A stretch of DNA of 64,000 bases from Vibrio mexicanus. GTDB lineage: Bacteria; Pseudomonadota; Gammaproteobacteria; Enterobacterales; Vibrionaceae. The stretch spans positions 62,001-126,000 of the forward strand of contig NZ_JYJP01000029.1 in the NCBI RefSeq assembly GCF_001012815.1, written 5' to 3'. The position numbers and the translations under genes are program-made. This document shows, piece after piece, positions 19,502 to 30,517 of this stretch (position 1 is the stretch's first letter; every line of letters begins with the position of its first letter). The notes beneath the pieces are model-generated. The model did no database searches, was not told the origin of the DNA, and worked only from the letters and a program-made list of their open reading frames with translations.

Positions 19502-20410
19502 ATGAACAACAAACAGATTTTGCAGCTTATTATTCAAGCGTCTCGCCATCTTATCTCGATTCTTATTGGCGCCGTCGCCGGTATTCTATTTGCCCTATAT
19601 CACCAAGGTTCGATATTGGACATCGCACTATGGAGTTACATTGGCTCTATTGTGATTATGCTTGTGCTACTGCGAATCTGGCACGATGAATCATGGGCGC
19701 ATAGTGTGTTTACCTCTTTCGTATCCGCAAGCCTTAGTGCACAGCTATTGTATTTTACTGTCACGTATATTTTGATTAATCATTACCTTACCGTGCCAGT
19801 TAACCAAATTAGCGACTTTGTTGTAGATAATGCTTCCTTTAAAGCATTCACTGGTTTCGATGTATTGAACGCAATTTTTGGCCATTTGATGCTTTTGGTT
19901 GCTTACGGCTACCTTGATGAAAAATTTTATAGCAAAAAAGCGGTTCAACGTTCATTAACGTTCGAGAAAGCTAAAGGTGACGAACTTCCTAAACATTTAC
20001 TCCTCGATGCAGATCCTGATATGGAGACTGTTAAGACCTATATTTACGATGGCATAAACTATGTCGCGAAACGAAAAGGCCAAATAGTCGCCCTATGTTG
20101 TATCAAGGCATTAGACGAGTCGGCTAATGTGATGGAGATTCATAACGTTGCAGTGAGTGAGTCATTTAAGGGAAAAGGTTTAGGCACTTGGCTCTTAAAA
20201 CGAGTCATCCAAGATCAAGAGTCCGCTGGCACTGCTAAGATTGAACTCAGTACAGGAGCATTTGGTTATCAACTTGGCTTTTATCAAAGAGTCGGGTTTC
20301 GAGTCATTAAGGTCTTCAAGAACTACTTCACCGACAATTACCCTGAGCCGATTTTTGAAAACGGCATTCAACATCAAGACATGTTGAGATTGTCTATCGA
20401 TTTGCAATAG
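19502..20410 (+). CDS. GNAT acetyltransferase with N-terminal membrane domain
   Basis: This is a 302-residue protein in two parts. Residues about 8-150 hold four to five hydrophobic segments (SILIGAVAGILFALY, IGSIVIMLVLLRIW, AQLLYFTVTYILI, FGHLMLLVAYGYL). The C-terminal half is a GNAT domain with the acetyl-CoA loop VSESFKGKGLGTWLL and GFYQRVGFRVIK. The target is unknown. The ATG at 19502 is chosen over a TTG at 19478. It begins 31 bases after the kinase stop on the same strand and may be co-transcribed with the two-component system. Confidence 0.75.
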   Translation: MNNKQILQLIIQASRHLISILIGAVAGILFALYHQGSILDIALWSYIGSIVIMLVLLRIWHDESWAHSVFTSFVSASLSAQLLYFTVTYILINHYLTVPVNQISDFVVDNASFKAFTGFDVLNAIFGHLMLLVAYGYLDEKFYSKKAVQRSLTFEKAKGDELPKHLLLDADPDMETVKTYIYDGINYVAKRKGQIVALCCIKALDESANVMEIHNVAVSESFKGKGLGTWLLKRVIQDQESAGTAKIELSTGAFGYQLGFYQRVGFRVIKVFKNYFTDNYPEPIFENGIQHQDMLRLSIDLQ

Positions 20411-20468
20411 GAAAGTTGAAGAAAGGAAGTTAAAAAGGCAAACAGTAAACCTAACTTTGAAAAAGTAT

Positions 20469-20491
20469 AGGGTCGCATGATGCGACCCTAT
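20469..20491. terminator. Hairpin between convergent GNAT and glycerophosphodiesterase genes
   Basis: A perfect 10-bp stem (TAGGGTCGCA / TGCGACCCTA, loop TGA) has A5 to its left on the plus strand. On the minus strand it is followed by TACTTTTTC, so it suits termination of the minus-strand gene. The remaining 160 bases of this gap show nothing recognisable. Confidence 0.55.
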
Positions 20492-20650
20492 TGATTAGAT
20501 GATTCCTTTCGTTTTCTGTTTAAGTAGTACAGACATCCGAGCTGGACCACTTTTATCGATAACCAGATCATCGCCTCAAGTATAGCAAGGTAACGGCTAA
20601 TTCATAGACTTACGATATTAAGAGAGGAGCCATATTCACAATTTCTATCG

Positions 20651-22505
20651 CTAGATCGACAGCCAATAGCGTAATGTAAGCAGCGCACGTTGTGAGAAGT
20701 CCATAGCTTCAATATCACGTTTCACTTGGTTCGCCATTTTCGGCTCGTCGGTAATAATCCCGTCGGCACCTAGCAATAACAAACGCTCCATAGCTGGGCG
20801 GTTATTGATCGTCCAAACTAACACCTCTTGTTCGCGCTGTTGTATCTCGATAATTCGCCAAGCTGTTAACCATTGGTCGCTGACCATTAGCATATCAACG
20901 TCACGCTCTAGGGCAGACTCGCCGACACTTGCCGCGTAAATAAGGGCGTATCGCAGTTTGCTAGGTTTATCTTCCCCCATGACATCCATAAACGCTCGAA
21001 GCAAGTCAGCATCAAGCTCGACACCACCATAGCTTGGTCATAGCTAACCAATAGCTCAGCCAAGACTTTTGCTAAACGTGTACTGGAATTGTAACGTTTT
21101 AACTCAATATTGAACTCGATGTCGGCAGCGTACTTATCAAGCAAGTCCTCCAAAAGTGGAGGCGGGGTTAAAGTGGCGTTTTGATAAGCCTTAACAATGT
21201 CCGCGTAGTTCGAGTTCTCGACTACTATCGGGCTGCCAGCCATTCTTCCAAGGTCGCGGTCATGAAAAACGATGATCTGACCATCTTTGGTTACTTGAAC
21301 ATCAATCTCGGCACTCCGTACACCCAAGGAAATCGAGTACTCAACGCCAGCCTTGCTATTCTCGACGTGGGCAAAACCACCGGCGCGATGGGCAACCACG
21401 TAGCCAGAAGTGTTGGTTTGAAGATGCTTAACAAAATCACGGACGTCAGCCAAGCCATTGAATATCGTAAATCCAATAAGAATCAGCGTTAATGAAAGAA
21501 AAATTTTGCGGTTACGTGTTGTTTGCTGAAGGCCAAGGGTGCGCTCTTGTTCGTTAACCAACTTCATTCGCTTGGTTTGCAAGCGCAGAACGTAGTACTG
21601 ACAGCTTCCGTAAATGAAGCGGTCAAAAAAGCTAAGAAGGAAGGTCACAATCACCAGTAACACGCTGGCGAACAAAATCCACAGATATCGGTCTGGATCA
21701 TACGTTGCCCAATTGAGGATTGGGCCAAGTAAGAATAGGAAACTCCATGCGAACGTTGCCGCGACCGCTACTCGCACGAACAACCAGGCAAAGTGGCCGA
21801 TTACGATATGAGGGTAAATGTTTGAACTTAGTCGACGAGCCTGTTTGAACAACTCCCATTGAGAACAATTTTGGAAAAGACTTAAAGGAAGCGCTAGCCA
21901 CCAGTTAGCCCAATACCGCACTACCACTAATACAGCAGGCAAGGTAATCAAAAACAGTAATAATACTGCTAGCCATATCGTGCTCATTTGATTGGAAAGG
22001 TAATAGTTAATGTCCCAATCGTTGAGCATTAATCCGTAAATCCATCGGCCACACCAAACTAAGGCCGCCAGCAGAAGACTCACACCAAAAGACTGAGCCA
22101 ATACTACTTTGGCTACCCGCCAGCTTCTTTGAAGGATTAACCCGAGGGTGTCGACAACCGATCTTTTTCCAAGGTCGTGTTGTGCCAACATAATACTGAT
22201 CGTTGATTGCTCAACGAAAAATGCAAAGCTAAGTTGGCTAACGAACCACAGACTGAGCAAGAAACCAACGGGGACAAGAAGAACGAAAGCAACTCTTGAT
22301 TTGCAATGGCGCTAACACCATAGAAGCTCATCAGCTTAGATGTGACCCAAAGATCAAGAGGAACAAACAGAGTAAAAAGGGCGCTTCGAACCAATAGAAA
22401 ACTCATAAGCATACGCAAGCCATTAGCTTTAAGTCGATGCCACATGAAATAGAGAATGTGTCGTGCGCGGTGAATGAATGCGTTGGTCAAAGTGTGTAGT
22501 GCCAA
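20651..22505 (-). CDS. Membrane glycerophosphodiester phosphodiesterase (frameshifted twice as written)
   Basis: The first about 330 residues form a multi-spanning membrane domain of the type found ahead of some glycerophosphodiesterases. A TIM-barrel GDPD domain follows with VAHRAGG, AEIDVQ and FHDRDLGRM, which carry the catalytic His, Glu/Asp and His. It would hydrolyse glycerophosphodiesters to glycerol-3-phosphate and an alcohol at the membrane. Breaks occur near 22290 (ahead of VLLVPVGFLLSLWF) and near 21013 (after MVVSSL). One added base at each gives a single frame of about 618 residues. The start is uncertain: the TTG at 22505 lacks a good ribosome site. Confidence 0.8.
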
Positions 22506-22618
22506 AATTTGGATAAGTGTTAAGGCCTTTGATTATATCACGGATTAGATCGCCCTTAACGCTAGAAAGAATAGTTGTACTGAACTAGAAGCCCCACGAA
22601 TCTAATGTATCGTTTGTG

Positions 22619-23512
22619 CTAACTTTCAGATTGAACCGCGATGCGCGGCGGCAAAATACCATGCTTTTTAAACTCCTGCATAACGCGCAGAGTAATATCG
22701 GTTTCGAATAACTTCTCATACGCCGTATCCACAACGTAGGCTTTGCAAGTTAACTGGATAGCTAGGTAGTTATCAGTAATGGTTTGTTTCACCAACACGG
22801 TGACAGGCTTAGGCAGATGAATATAGCGACTGGAAGAGGCCGCTTCTTGAATCAGATCGCGCGCCAGCGTGATGTCTTCATTCATACCGACATAAAATGG
22901 AATAACGACCTGCATATCGAGCGCACCGTAGTTTCCGCTAACAGTCACTTCATTCAAAAACTTGTTATTTGGAATGGTGATGATGTCATCATTCAACGTT
23001 CGCATCCGCACCGAGCGCAGACCGATAGCGATGATGTCGCCATAATTGCCTTCAAACGTCACCCTGTCACCGACTTGGAAAGGTCGATCTATCATGACCG
23101 TCATCCCCGCAATGAAGGAAGCTGCCAAGTCTTTCAAAGCAAAGCCGACCGATACCGCCAGCGTACCGCCAATGAGCGCGAGAATGTGGTCGTTGATGCG
23201 AAAACTGAGCATAAACACCATCAAACCCGCCGTCATATAGATGAAGAACTGTAGGAACGATTGAAGCTTTTGTAGCAGCATGCGGTATTGCACAAACTGA
23301 CTGCCCACACTTTCAACCATAGAGTTGATGAACTTCAACAATAGCCAGGTTGCCGCCACAATCAACAAAGAAAAGAACACGCCACTCCAACGGATTAAGC
23401 TCGCGAACTGCTGAATGTTGTCGACGCTCGCCACCTCTTCTGTGGCAAAAGCCATTGGGGTGACGAAAACGAATAATATGGAAAATAGTCGAGTCATTTT
23501 TTCACCAGACAT
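22619..23512 (-). CDS. MscS family mechanosensitive ion channel
   Basis: This is a small-conductance mechanosensitive channel-type protein of 297 residues. It has a signal-like N-terminus (LFSILFVFVTPMAFA) and three membrane segments. The pore helix region runs into KDLAASFIAGM, and the beta domain has PFQVGDRVTFEGNYGDI and TIPNNKF. The short cytoplasmic domain ends in PPRIAVQSES. Its role in osmotic protection is known for the family. Only 29 bases separate it from the upstream AAA+ membrane protein gene on the same strand, suggesting one transcript. Confidence 0.9.
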   Translation of the reverse strand: MSGEKMTRLFSILFVFVTPMAFATEEVASVDNIQQFASLIRWSGVFFSLLIVAATWLLLKFINSMVESVGSQFVQYRMLLQKLQSFLQFFIYMTAGLMVFMLSFRINDHILALIGGTLAVSVGFALKDLAASFIAGMTVMIDRPFQVGDRVTFEGNYGDIIAIGLRSVRMRTLNDDIITIPNNKFLNEVTVSGNYGALDMQVVIPFYVGMNEDITLARDLIQEAASSSRYIHLPKPVTVLVKQTITDNYLAIQLTCKAYVVDTAYEKLFETDITLRVMQEFKKHGILPPRIAVQSES

Positions 23513-23541
23513 TACTTAAATAATCTTTACTTAACCAACCA

Positions 23542-25898
23542 TCACTTAACCAACAAGTGTTGGCGATCCAACACGTTCGTTATGTGCCTAAACCAATGAT
23601 CAGAAACTCTGGCCTTGTCTTCGCTCCATTCGATGTATCCACGACTTTGAAAATAACGCAGCGTGCCGATGACTTCTGCAATAGTCAGTTGTGTACATTC
23701 AGACACATCCTCAGGTGATGCGATTTCGAGTTGAACGATTGAGCGCAAAACAGCCAGCATAGGCTTGGGCATTTTCTCAAGCTCTTGGGATTGAGGTGCG
23801 TTAAATAGGCGTACAACGACACGTTGACTTTCTTTGTCGCGATTAAGCGAAAAGCGGAAAAAGCGCAGGGCAACCGAAGGGTTCCCATCGGAATAGTGCC
23901 AAAGGATTCGGTAGAAACCCAGTTTCGCTCTTTCTTCTTCACTCACATCGGCTTGATCCCACTGCTTGGGTACAACAAGACCATCAAAGTGCAGCGAAGG
24001 TTTGTCAGGCTGATTTATTCGACTGTTTAATAGAGACTGCATTTGCGCCTCGTTCCATTTGGGAAGAAAAGTCACCCAATCAAACAGCAAACGTTCACCA
24101 CGTGCACGATCAACAAATCGCCAACTGGCTTTTTCAATAGCGATGACTGCGCGATGATTCTTACGAGAACGCCTTAGTAGGTTAGTCAACTTAATGAGAC
24201 CCGTTAATCCACCGACTTTCGGCTTAACCAATCTTTGTGCATTATCAATAGCGAGCAGATACGTTTCTTTGCTTTTTCTTAACCGTGCCAGAACCTGAAT
24301 TTCTGTTGATTCTTTATCTAAGCCTAGGGCTAGGGCGAGTTCGCTAATCAATTCGGAATATCCAGCGTAAGGGCAGTTGAGATAAATCGGAGTGGCATTT
24401 TTCACTTTATACAAAAGGGTATTAAGCAAGGTTGTGGTTCCCACACCACGCTCGCCACTGAGCACACAAATCGCGGGGCTGTCGGTCAATACATACTTAG
24501 ATAACTCTTTAATTTCATCTTGCGCATACTCGATTAACTCACTGTCTGGGCTGCCTGGCAAAACGTAGTCAAATGTCTCTTCGCCACGTACCCGAGCTAG
24601 ATTATGATTACTTCTGTCTTGATTGGTTTGCTTAGCCACTTCGATACGAAATAGGTAGGCCAATATTTGGCTGAAGGCCGTGTATCGGGAAAGCGAGCCG
24701 ATTAATTTATGTTGCAGAGTGTGGAGCGTAAGCCACGATGCACTGATAGCGGTAGCCACAATACTGATCAAGACAGTTCTCTGATGCGACACGGACCAAT
24801 TAACAACGCTCGGCCTATCCTCGATGCTTCGACCGATTCAAACACCTTTTGACGCCATAACCTCAGCACGGATATAAAAATCAGCGCAAACCACAGCACC
24901 ACAACATTGTAAATCCAGCTATAAATTGTTGCTTCGCCTACCGTACGTGCCGAAATTTGAAGAATCACACCGGCAACAATAAAACTCCACACAAAGCGGC
25001 GAATCGTTGAAAGTCTTAAGGCGGTCAGCTCTTTGCTGCTTCGCAAGCTGTGTCGGTACGTGAACTCAAGAATAAAGCTTACCGCAATCGATCCTCCAAG
25101 GATCCACCACGTAAAGATTTCAAGAAATATTAAATGACTCAAAGTCTCTATTTGAGTCAGAACTCGAAGCGATAGGGTAATCGCAAATAGCCAAGCAATG
25201 GCTTTATTGGCACGGCTTACATACCAAATCGCACGAATCCAAATTGGCGGGTTCGGATTGTTATCAAGCTGATTCTCTTTAAATAGCGTGATTAATCGCT
25301 GGCTATTTGCCAGCCACCACACTAGAGCAAAGTAAATCATCAACACTTTTAAACCCACCCAAATCACCGGAATGGGTGAGACAAGAATGTCATTGAATAG
25401 AGATTTAAAGCTTTGAAGCTGATAATGAACCAAATACTCCAAATTCAACGTGGTTAACTGCCACTCGTGTTGGAACTGACGCACTCCATAAGGGCCAAAG
25501 CCTGTTAGTTGATTGCGCAGTTCATTAGAAGTAAGAGTGAGAAGCTGTTGTTTCGATTGGCTTAAACTATTGAGGGTAAGGTAACTCTTTTGTACGGCCA
25601 CCCAATTTTCTTTACTTGCATCAGATCGATAGATAACCAGATGTTCATCAAACTGTTTGGTCTGAATAGTGAGTTCATTAAGCACGCGCCCCAAAAGTTG
25701 ATCGACACGTTTGATGTCTGAGGGCGTCATAAATAAAGGGTCGGGAAGAACATAAACTTGGCTAGCCAGCTCAGCAGCCGCATCATGAATTTTCAAATCA
25801 TCATTGGGGTTAAAGTCCCAATTGGCGCTTGCTTTTAATGACACAGTCGCGAGGGCCAAGAAAAGACACAAAAAAGCCTGTCGGAATATCGGAGGCAT
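23542..25898 (-). CDS. Large membrane-anchored AAA+/STAND-like ATPase (frameshifted as written)
   Basis: Two overlapping frames (24768-25898 and 23542-24792) look like one gene of about 785 residues. The join is near 24794 and needs one C or G to give RALLIGPVSHQRTVL. The protein has a signal peptide (QAFLCLFLALATVSLKASA) and a helical periplasmic region of about 150 residues. Six or so membrane segments follow, then a cytoplasmic P-loop ATPase with Walker A GERGVGTTTLL (about residue 482) and Walker B-like LLAIDNAQ. The tail looks like a winged helix (EVIGTLRYFQSRGYIEW). I do not recognise a characterised homologue. It is followed directly by an mscS gene. If the frames are really separate, the second would start at a GTG at 24792. 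Confidence 0.65.
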
Positions 25899-26193
25899 AA
25901 AATCGACTTATAACGGTATTGGTTAAATTTAGTGTAGACGTAATTACACGGAAAGAACTGATTTATATGGCAAATGAAGGTTAACTGTGTAATCAACACG
26001 TCAATATTTCACCTTATCTTAAATTAACGACAAGACAGCAGATTTGATTCACAAACTGACGTAATCCATCTCTGTGAGCAACTATGGCAGCGGAAACTCG
26101 CCTTAGATAGGCCTAGAAAGCAAATCAACACTTGAAGTTAAGCCGAGTAACCAGTACCGTGGCGCCGATTTTTAAACTTTTTAGGTACGTATT

Positions 26194-27786
26194 TTGATCT
26201 CCACAGCGAATATCACTCAACAGTTTGGTGCTAAGCCACTTTTCGAAAATATCTCGGTTAAATTTGGCGAAGGTAACCGTTACGGTCTTATCGGCGCAAA
26301 CGGCTGTGGTAAATCAACATTCATGAAGATCCTTAGCGGTGAACTTGAGCCAACTGGCGGTAACGTTAGCTACGATCCAAACGAGCGCGTTGCGAAACTA
26401 AATCAGGACCAATTTGCTTACGAAGAATACACAGTTATCGACACCGTTATCATGGGTTACAAAGAGCTGTGGGAAGTAAAGCAAGAGCGTGACCGCATCT
26501 ATTCACTGCCAGAGATGAGTGAAGAAGAGGGCATGCTAGTTGCGGATCTAGAAGTTCAGTTCGCAGAGATGGACGGTTACATGGCCGACTCTAAAGCAGG
26601 CGAACTACTACTGGCTGTAGGTATTCCTGAAGAGCAACACTATGGTTTGATGAGCGAAGTAGCTCCAGGCTGGAAACTTCGTGTTCTTCTTGCGCAAGTA
26701 CTGTTCGCCGACCCGCACATTATGCTACTCGACGAACCAACGAACAACTTGGATATGGATACCATTCGTTGGCTAGAAGATACACTAAACCAACGTAACT
26801 GTACGATGATCATCATCTCGCACGACCGTCACTTCCTAAACTCAGTGTGTACACACATGGCTGACTTAGACTACGGTGAATTGCGTGTTTACCACGGTAA
26901 CTATGATGAGTACATGACGGCTGCGTCACAAGCTCGTGAACGCCTACTGTCAGACAACGCGAAGAAGAAAGCACAAATCGCTGAACTACAAACCTTCGTT
27001 GCGCGTTTCTCTGCAAACGCATCAAAAGCCAAACAAGCGACATCACGTGCTAAACAGATTGATAAGATCCAGCTAGACGAAGTAAAAGCGTCAAGCCGTC
27101 AAAACCCATTCATCCGTTTTGAGCAATCTAAAGAGCTGTTCCGAAACGCTTTGATTGTTGAAAACCTAACTCAAGGTTTTGAAGAAGACTTGTTCTCTAA
27201 CTTCAACGCGATTTTTGAAGTGGGTGAGCGCGTTGCTATCATCGGTGAGAACGGTGTGGGTAAAACAACACTACTTAACACGCTTGCAGGCAAACTAGCG
27301 CCACGCGGCGGTGAGTTCAAATGGTCTGAAAACTCGAACATCGGCTACTACGCGCAAGACCATGCAGAAGACTTCGAAAAAGATATGGATCTAATGGAGT
27401 GGATGGGGCAATGGCGCCAAGAGGGCGACGATGAGCAAGTTCTACGTAGCTTCCTAGGTCGCATGCTGTTCTCTCAAGACGACATCAAGAAGTCGGTAAA
27501 AGTCCTATCGGGTGGTGAACAAGGCCGAATGCTGCTTGGTAAGCTGATGATGCACAAGCCAAACATGCTACTAATGGACGAGCCAACCAACCACATGGAC
27601 ATGGAGTCGATCGAATCGTTGAACAATGCACTAGAACAATACAAAGGTACCTTGTTCTTCGTTTCTCATGACCGTGTATTTGTAGACTCGCTAGCTACTC
27701 GCATCATTGAAATAAAAGACAACAAGATCACCGATTTCAAAGGCTCATACGCTGAGTTCCTAAAAACTCGCGGCATTGAAGGTTAA
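26194..27786 (+). CDS. ybiT: ABC-F family ATPase YbiT
   Basis: This is a soluble protein with two ABC domains and no membrane part, of the ABC-F class that acts on the ribosome. The first domain has [12 protein letters not shown], and its Walker B region is [14 protein letters not shown]. The second has [26 protein letters not shown] and [14 protein letters not shown]. The charged linker between them contains [14 protein letters not shown]. Its 530 residues match YbiT. The start is a TTG (preceded by AGGT), the only start that keeps the conserved N-terminus [11 protein letters not shown]. It is monocistronic with its own terminator. Confidence 0.9.
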   Translation: MISTANITQQFGAKPLFENISVKFGEGNRYGLIGANGCGKSTFMKILSGELEPTGGNVSYDPNERVAKLNQDQFAYEEYTVIDTVIMGYKELWEVKQERDRIYSLPEMSEEEGMLVADLEVQFAEMDGYMADSKAGELLLAVGIPEEQHYGLMSEVAPGWKLRVLLAQVLFADPHIMLLDEPTNNLDMDTIRWLEDTLNQRNCTMIIISHDRHFLNSVCTHMADLDYGELRVYHGNYDEYMTAASQARERLLSDNAKKKAQIAELQTFVARFSANASKAKQATSRAKQIDKIQLDEVKASSRQNPFIRFEQSKELFRNALIVENLTQGFEEDLFSNFNAIFEVGERVAIIGENGVGKTTLLNTLAGKLAPRGGEFKWSENSNIGYYAQDHAEDFEKDMDLMEWMGQWRQEGDDEQVLRSFLGRMLFSQDDIKKSVKVLSGGEQGRMLLGKLMMHKPNMLLMDEPTNHMDMESIESLNNALEQYKGTLFFVSHDRVFVDSLATRIIEIKDNKITDFKGSYAEFLKTRGIEG

Positions 27787-27818
27787 ATACTTCAAATCTT
27801 ACTAAACACACTAGAAAA

Positions 27819-27844
27819 GGAGCTCAATTGAGCTCCTTTTTTTG
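27819..27844 (+). terminator. Terminator after ybiT
   Basis: A perfect stem GGAGCTCAA / TTGAGCTCC is followed by T8, 33 bases after the ybiT stop. Confidence 0.88.
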
Positions 27845-27970
27845 TAGGACGTTAGCCGCGGTAATTGTTGTTACCTTCATTTGCTCCGTCGCATTGTTCC
27901 AAAGCTCTCTATAACTGAAAATATCGTTGATCTTAGTTGGTTTAATCAGTGCAGTGACTGATAGCACCTC

Positions 27971-29792
27971 TTAAAAGTATCGGTTGTAATAGATACCTAC
28001 TAATTTGTCATAGCTTTTCTCGATACTGATTCGGATGTCCGCTTCATTGCTGATGTAATAGCGCGAGTCCCCAAATAAGGTATAGTCCCAACCACTACCA
28101 TTTAAACTCAGTGAAGGCACTATTCGAAGGTGTGTTTTCCAACGTTCAGGCCAATTGAATAGTACGCCTAACGGAAGCTGAAGGTCTGAATCATCAAGGT
28201 AGGCGAAATCGATCTGCCCACCAAGCATGGCATAGGCTGAAAGGCTGTGAGATTGACGAGTTGCGAAGCCTAAATAGCCTTTAAAATATGGGCGGTAACA
28301 TTCATCATTCTCGCATTCACTATGCTCAAGGGAGAGCGCGAATTGCCATGCTAAGCGATCGTTTTCAAACAAAGACACATCATTAGTGTTGAGTGAAGCT
28401 ACATTGAGAAAATCCAGAGATTTAAGGCGGAGTTTGTCATGGGTAAGGTGAAGCTCTGTATCCATTACTGTCAGAGCAGAATCTTTTAATCGTGCCGCAT
28501 CGATAGACAAAAAGTCATAATACGCGCCATAACCGCGTAGCTGACATAACCGCCATAATCGTTGCTATAGCCAGTTCCGGCACCAAGGTTTATAGGTCGC
28601 TGAGCCAAATGAGGAGGCTTGGCTTTACTCTCCGGCCATTCAACACTAAAGCTGTCAAGTTTCAGTCTTGCCAGCAATAGCTTTCGTTTCTGTTCCTTGT
28701 AATTACTGTCTGCCTCATTCTGGGTGACTATCAACAGTTCTGTATATTCGGTTAACACATCGAGAACCTTCGCTTTTTCATAGTCCGAAAAAGCCTTAGA
28801 CCGCATAAACTCATCCAATTCTGAAAGATCTTTGGCTATAGAGAGAGCTTGCTGTTTTTCTGAATCATTAAGGGCAAGGTACTTGTTTTGGATTCGGCTG
28901 TACTTTGATTGGCGTTGCTTAACCTTGGAAACCAAAGGCTGTCCATGGTGTTGAACGTCCGGAATGGCATGGAATATATCAATGGGCATATCCCAAGGTT
29001 GAAATCCGGTATCAAGAGGCTTATCCAGAACAATACTTAAAATATCTTTAAACGCGGTAGAGCAGTTATCACTTAGGAAGTAATAGCTAAATTCTACATC
29101 TTGTAGTTCAAAGAGATGCGCTTGTATCAACGCCACTTCTGGTTGAGTTAGGCTAAGTTCATATTCCCATAATTCCCGCTGCTCATTCTCAGCATAATTC
29201 CCAGTATGAAGGTAGTAAGTCGCCGTGGTATACGTGGCACTATAACCACCAAATATCCCATATAAAACATATTTTACTGGATTGTCATCAGGCGCGCATT
29301 GGCACCGAAATTAATCCCTGTATCGAGTAGCTCTATATCCGTTTTGTTGTCGCCCTGGCGGTTGAATTTCATCATCAGATGACCGAAAAAAGAGGCGGGG
29401 TTTCCAAGATATCCAGTGACATAAACAAGGCTGACTGATTCAGCTTTACTGTGCTGAATCCATTGCTGATAGTCTTCGCAATCTTGTAGAGACAGTGCTA
29501 AATCGACACCGAAGTTTTCTTTAACCCAGATGTAGCGTGCAGGGTAACGGCAATGTGCCGTGGTTGATGGCGCGGTAAAAGCGCTAAGAGTCGCAATTAG
29601 CTCTGATTCTGGATCAGAGTGGCCATGTTCGGAAAGGAAAAAGTCTGTACTAGTGATGGTGCTTCTGCCATTTTTAAAATGCAGCAACTTCGACCACTGG
29701 TTCATCTGCTCTTCATTCAGTGAAGACGAACCCAATGCAGACCAAGAAGACAAAAGAGCAACAAAGATCAGTAACCCCAAGCAAGACGACAC
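27971..29792 (-). CDS. DUF4105 family envelope protein (frameshifted twice as written)
   Basis: This is an exported protein of the DUF4105 (Lnb N-terminal periplasmic-like) family, with predicted cysteine/histidine active-site segments in a mostly periplasmic or outer-membrane protein. It starts with a signal-type segment (LGLLIFVALLSSWSALG). VYVTGYLGNPASFFGHLMM and FLSDNCSTAFKDIL carry the conserved His and Cys. The C-terminal third is beta-rich. Breaks are near 29292 (within NFGANA[R]PDDNPVKY) and near 28534 (within SYA[G]YGAYYDFL); one G or C at each restores about 607 residues. The start is uncertain: GTG at 29792 or TTG at 29780 both lack a ribosome site. It is paired with the DUF3015 gene just upstream. 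Confidence 0.72.
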
Positions 29793-29803
29793 GCCATTGC
29801 GTG
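29780..29803 (-). terminator. Strong hairpin between DUF3015 and DUF4105 genes
   Basis: A perfect 10-bp inverted repeat (GACGACACGC / GCGTGTCGTC, 4-nt loop) lies just after the DUF3015 stop and overlaps the likely start of the DUF4105 gene. On the minus strand it is followed by TTGCTTGGGG, a poor T-tract. It may be a leaky terminator or a structure that limits translation of the second gene. Confidence 0.5.
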
Positions 29804-29823
29804 TCGTCTGTTGGTTAATGCAG

Positions 29824-30308
29824 CTAAGACGCCGCGCACTGCTGTGAAGCATGTTTTGCGACAATGCGGTAATAACTGTCAGCCTTTTCGTGATGAGGCA
29901 TTTCAGCGTAATGATCATCTGCTAACACTTGTGCGAAATCACTTCGGATTCCTTGACGTACTGCCTGTTGCTCTTCTTGCCCACACTCAAGGATATTCAA
30001 CATCGCCACCATATGCTCGCCGTTACCTTGCACTGTTTCTTGTTCCAACTCTGGGTAGCTCTGTCGATAAACTGTGCGGCAGCGTAAAAAGGACCGGCAC
30101 ACGCCCCAGGAGTTGAATAATGAGAAATAGATGCAGTTGTACCTAAGTCCCAAGTTACATTGGTGGTAACGGCAAGCCAGCCGTTTGCATAGCCATTGGC
30201 GACCCAATGCCCTAATCCGCATCCTTTATAAATGCCATCTAAAGAAGCATTAGCTTGGGGCAGATAAGCAAAAGCCATAATGATCAAAGCAAAGATTCTG
30301 TTTCTCAA
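29824..30308 (-). CDS. DUF3015 family exported protein (frameshifted as written)
   Basis: This is a small exported protein of about 161 residues. It has a signal peptide (RNRIFALIIMAFAYLPQANA), a CGLGHWV segment and ATTNVTWDLGTTASIS-like repeats. The C-terminal helical region has ARGQGEH-like QGNGEHMVAMLNILECG, typical of DUF3015. The frame breaks near 30058; one C restores FIDRAYPELEQ. I chose the TTG at 30308 because AAGGGG lies 7 bases upstream. The function is unknown. It is commonly paired with a DUF4105 gene, as here. Confidence 0.7.
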
Positions 30309-30517
30309 AATAGACCCCTTGTTCAAGCTCAATAGAGCGGGGCAAACAATTAGCCCGCTGCGTTCTTTAAACTTTAGATGCAAATTGAGAAAAGTAAAAA
30401 CAAACCAAAGCATGGTGAGTTGTTAATCTTACATTGGAAGTTGCTACGAACTGGCAAACCAAACCCTTGATCTTACGTAGTATTTCTATACTCAGCATTA
30501 GCGTTCTCCTATAGATG

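Noticed and set aside
25899..26193. Possible small RNA or leader in the gap before ybiT
   Set aside because: About 295 AT-rich bases with no convincing hairpin-terminator or small coding frame; nothing can be supported.
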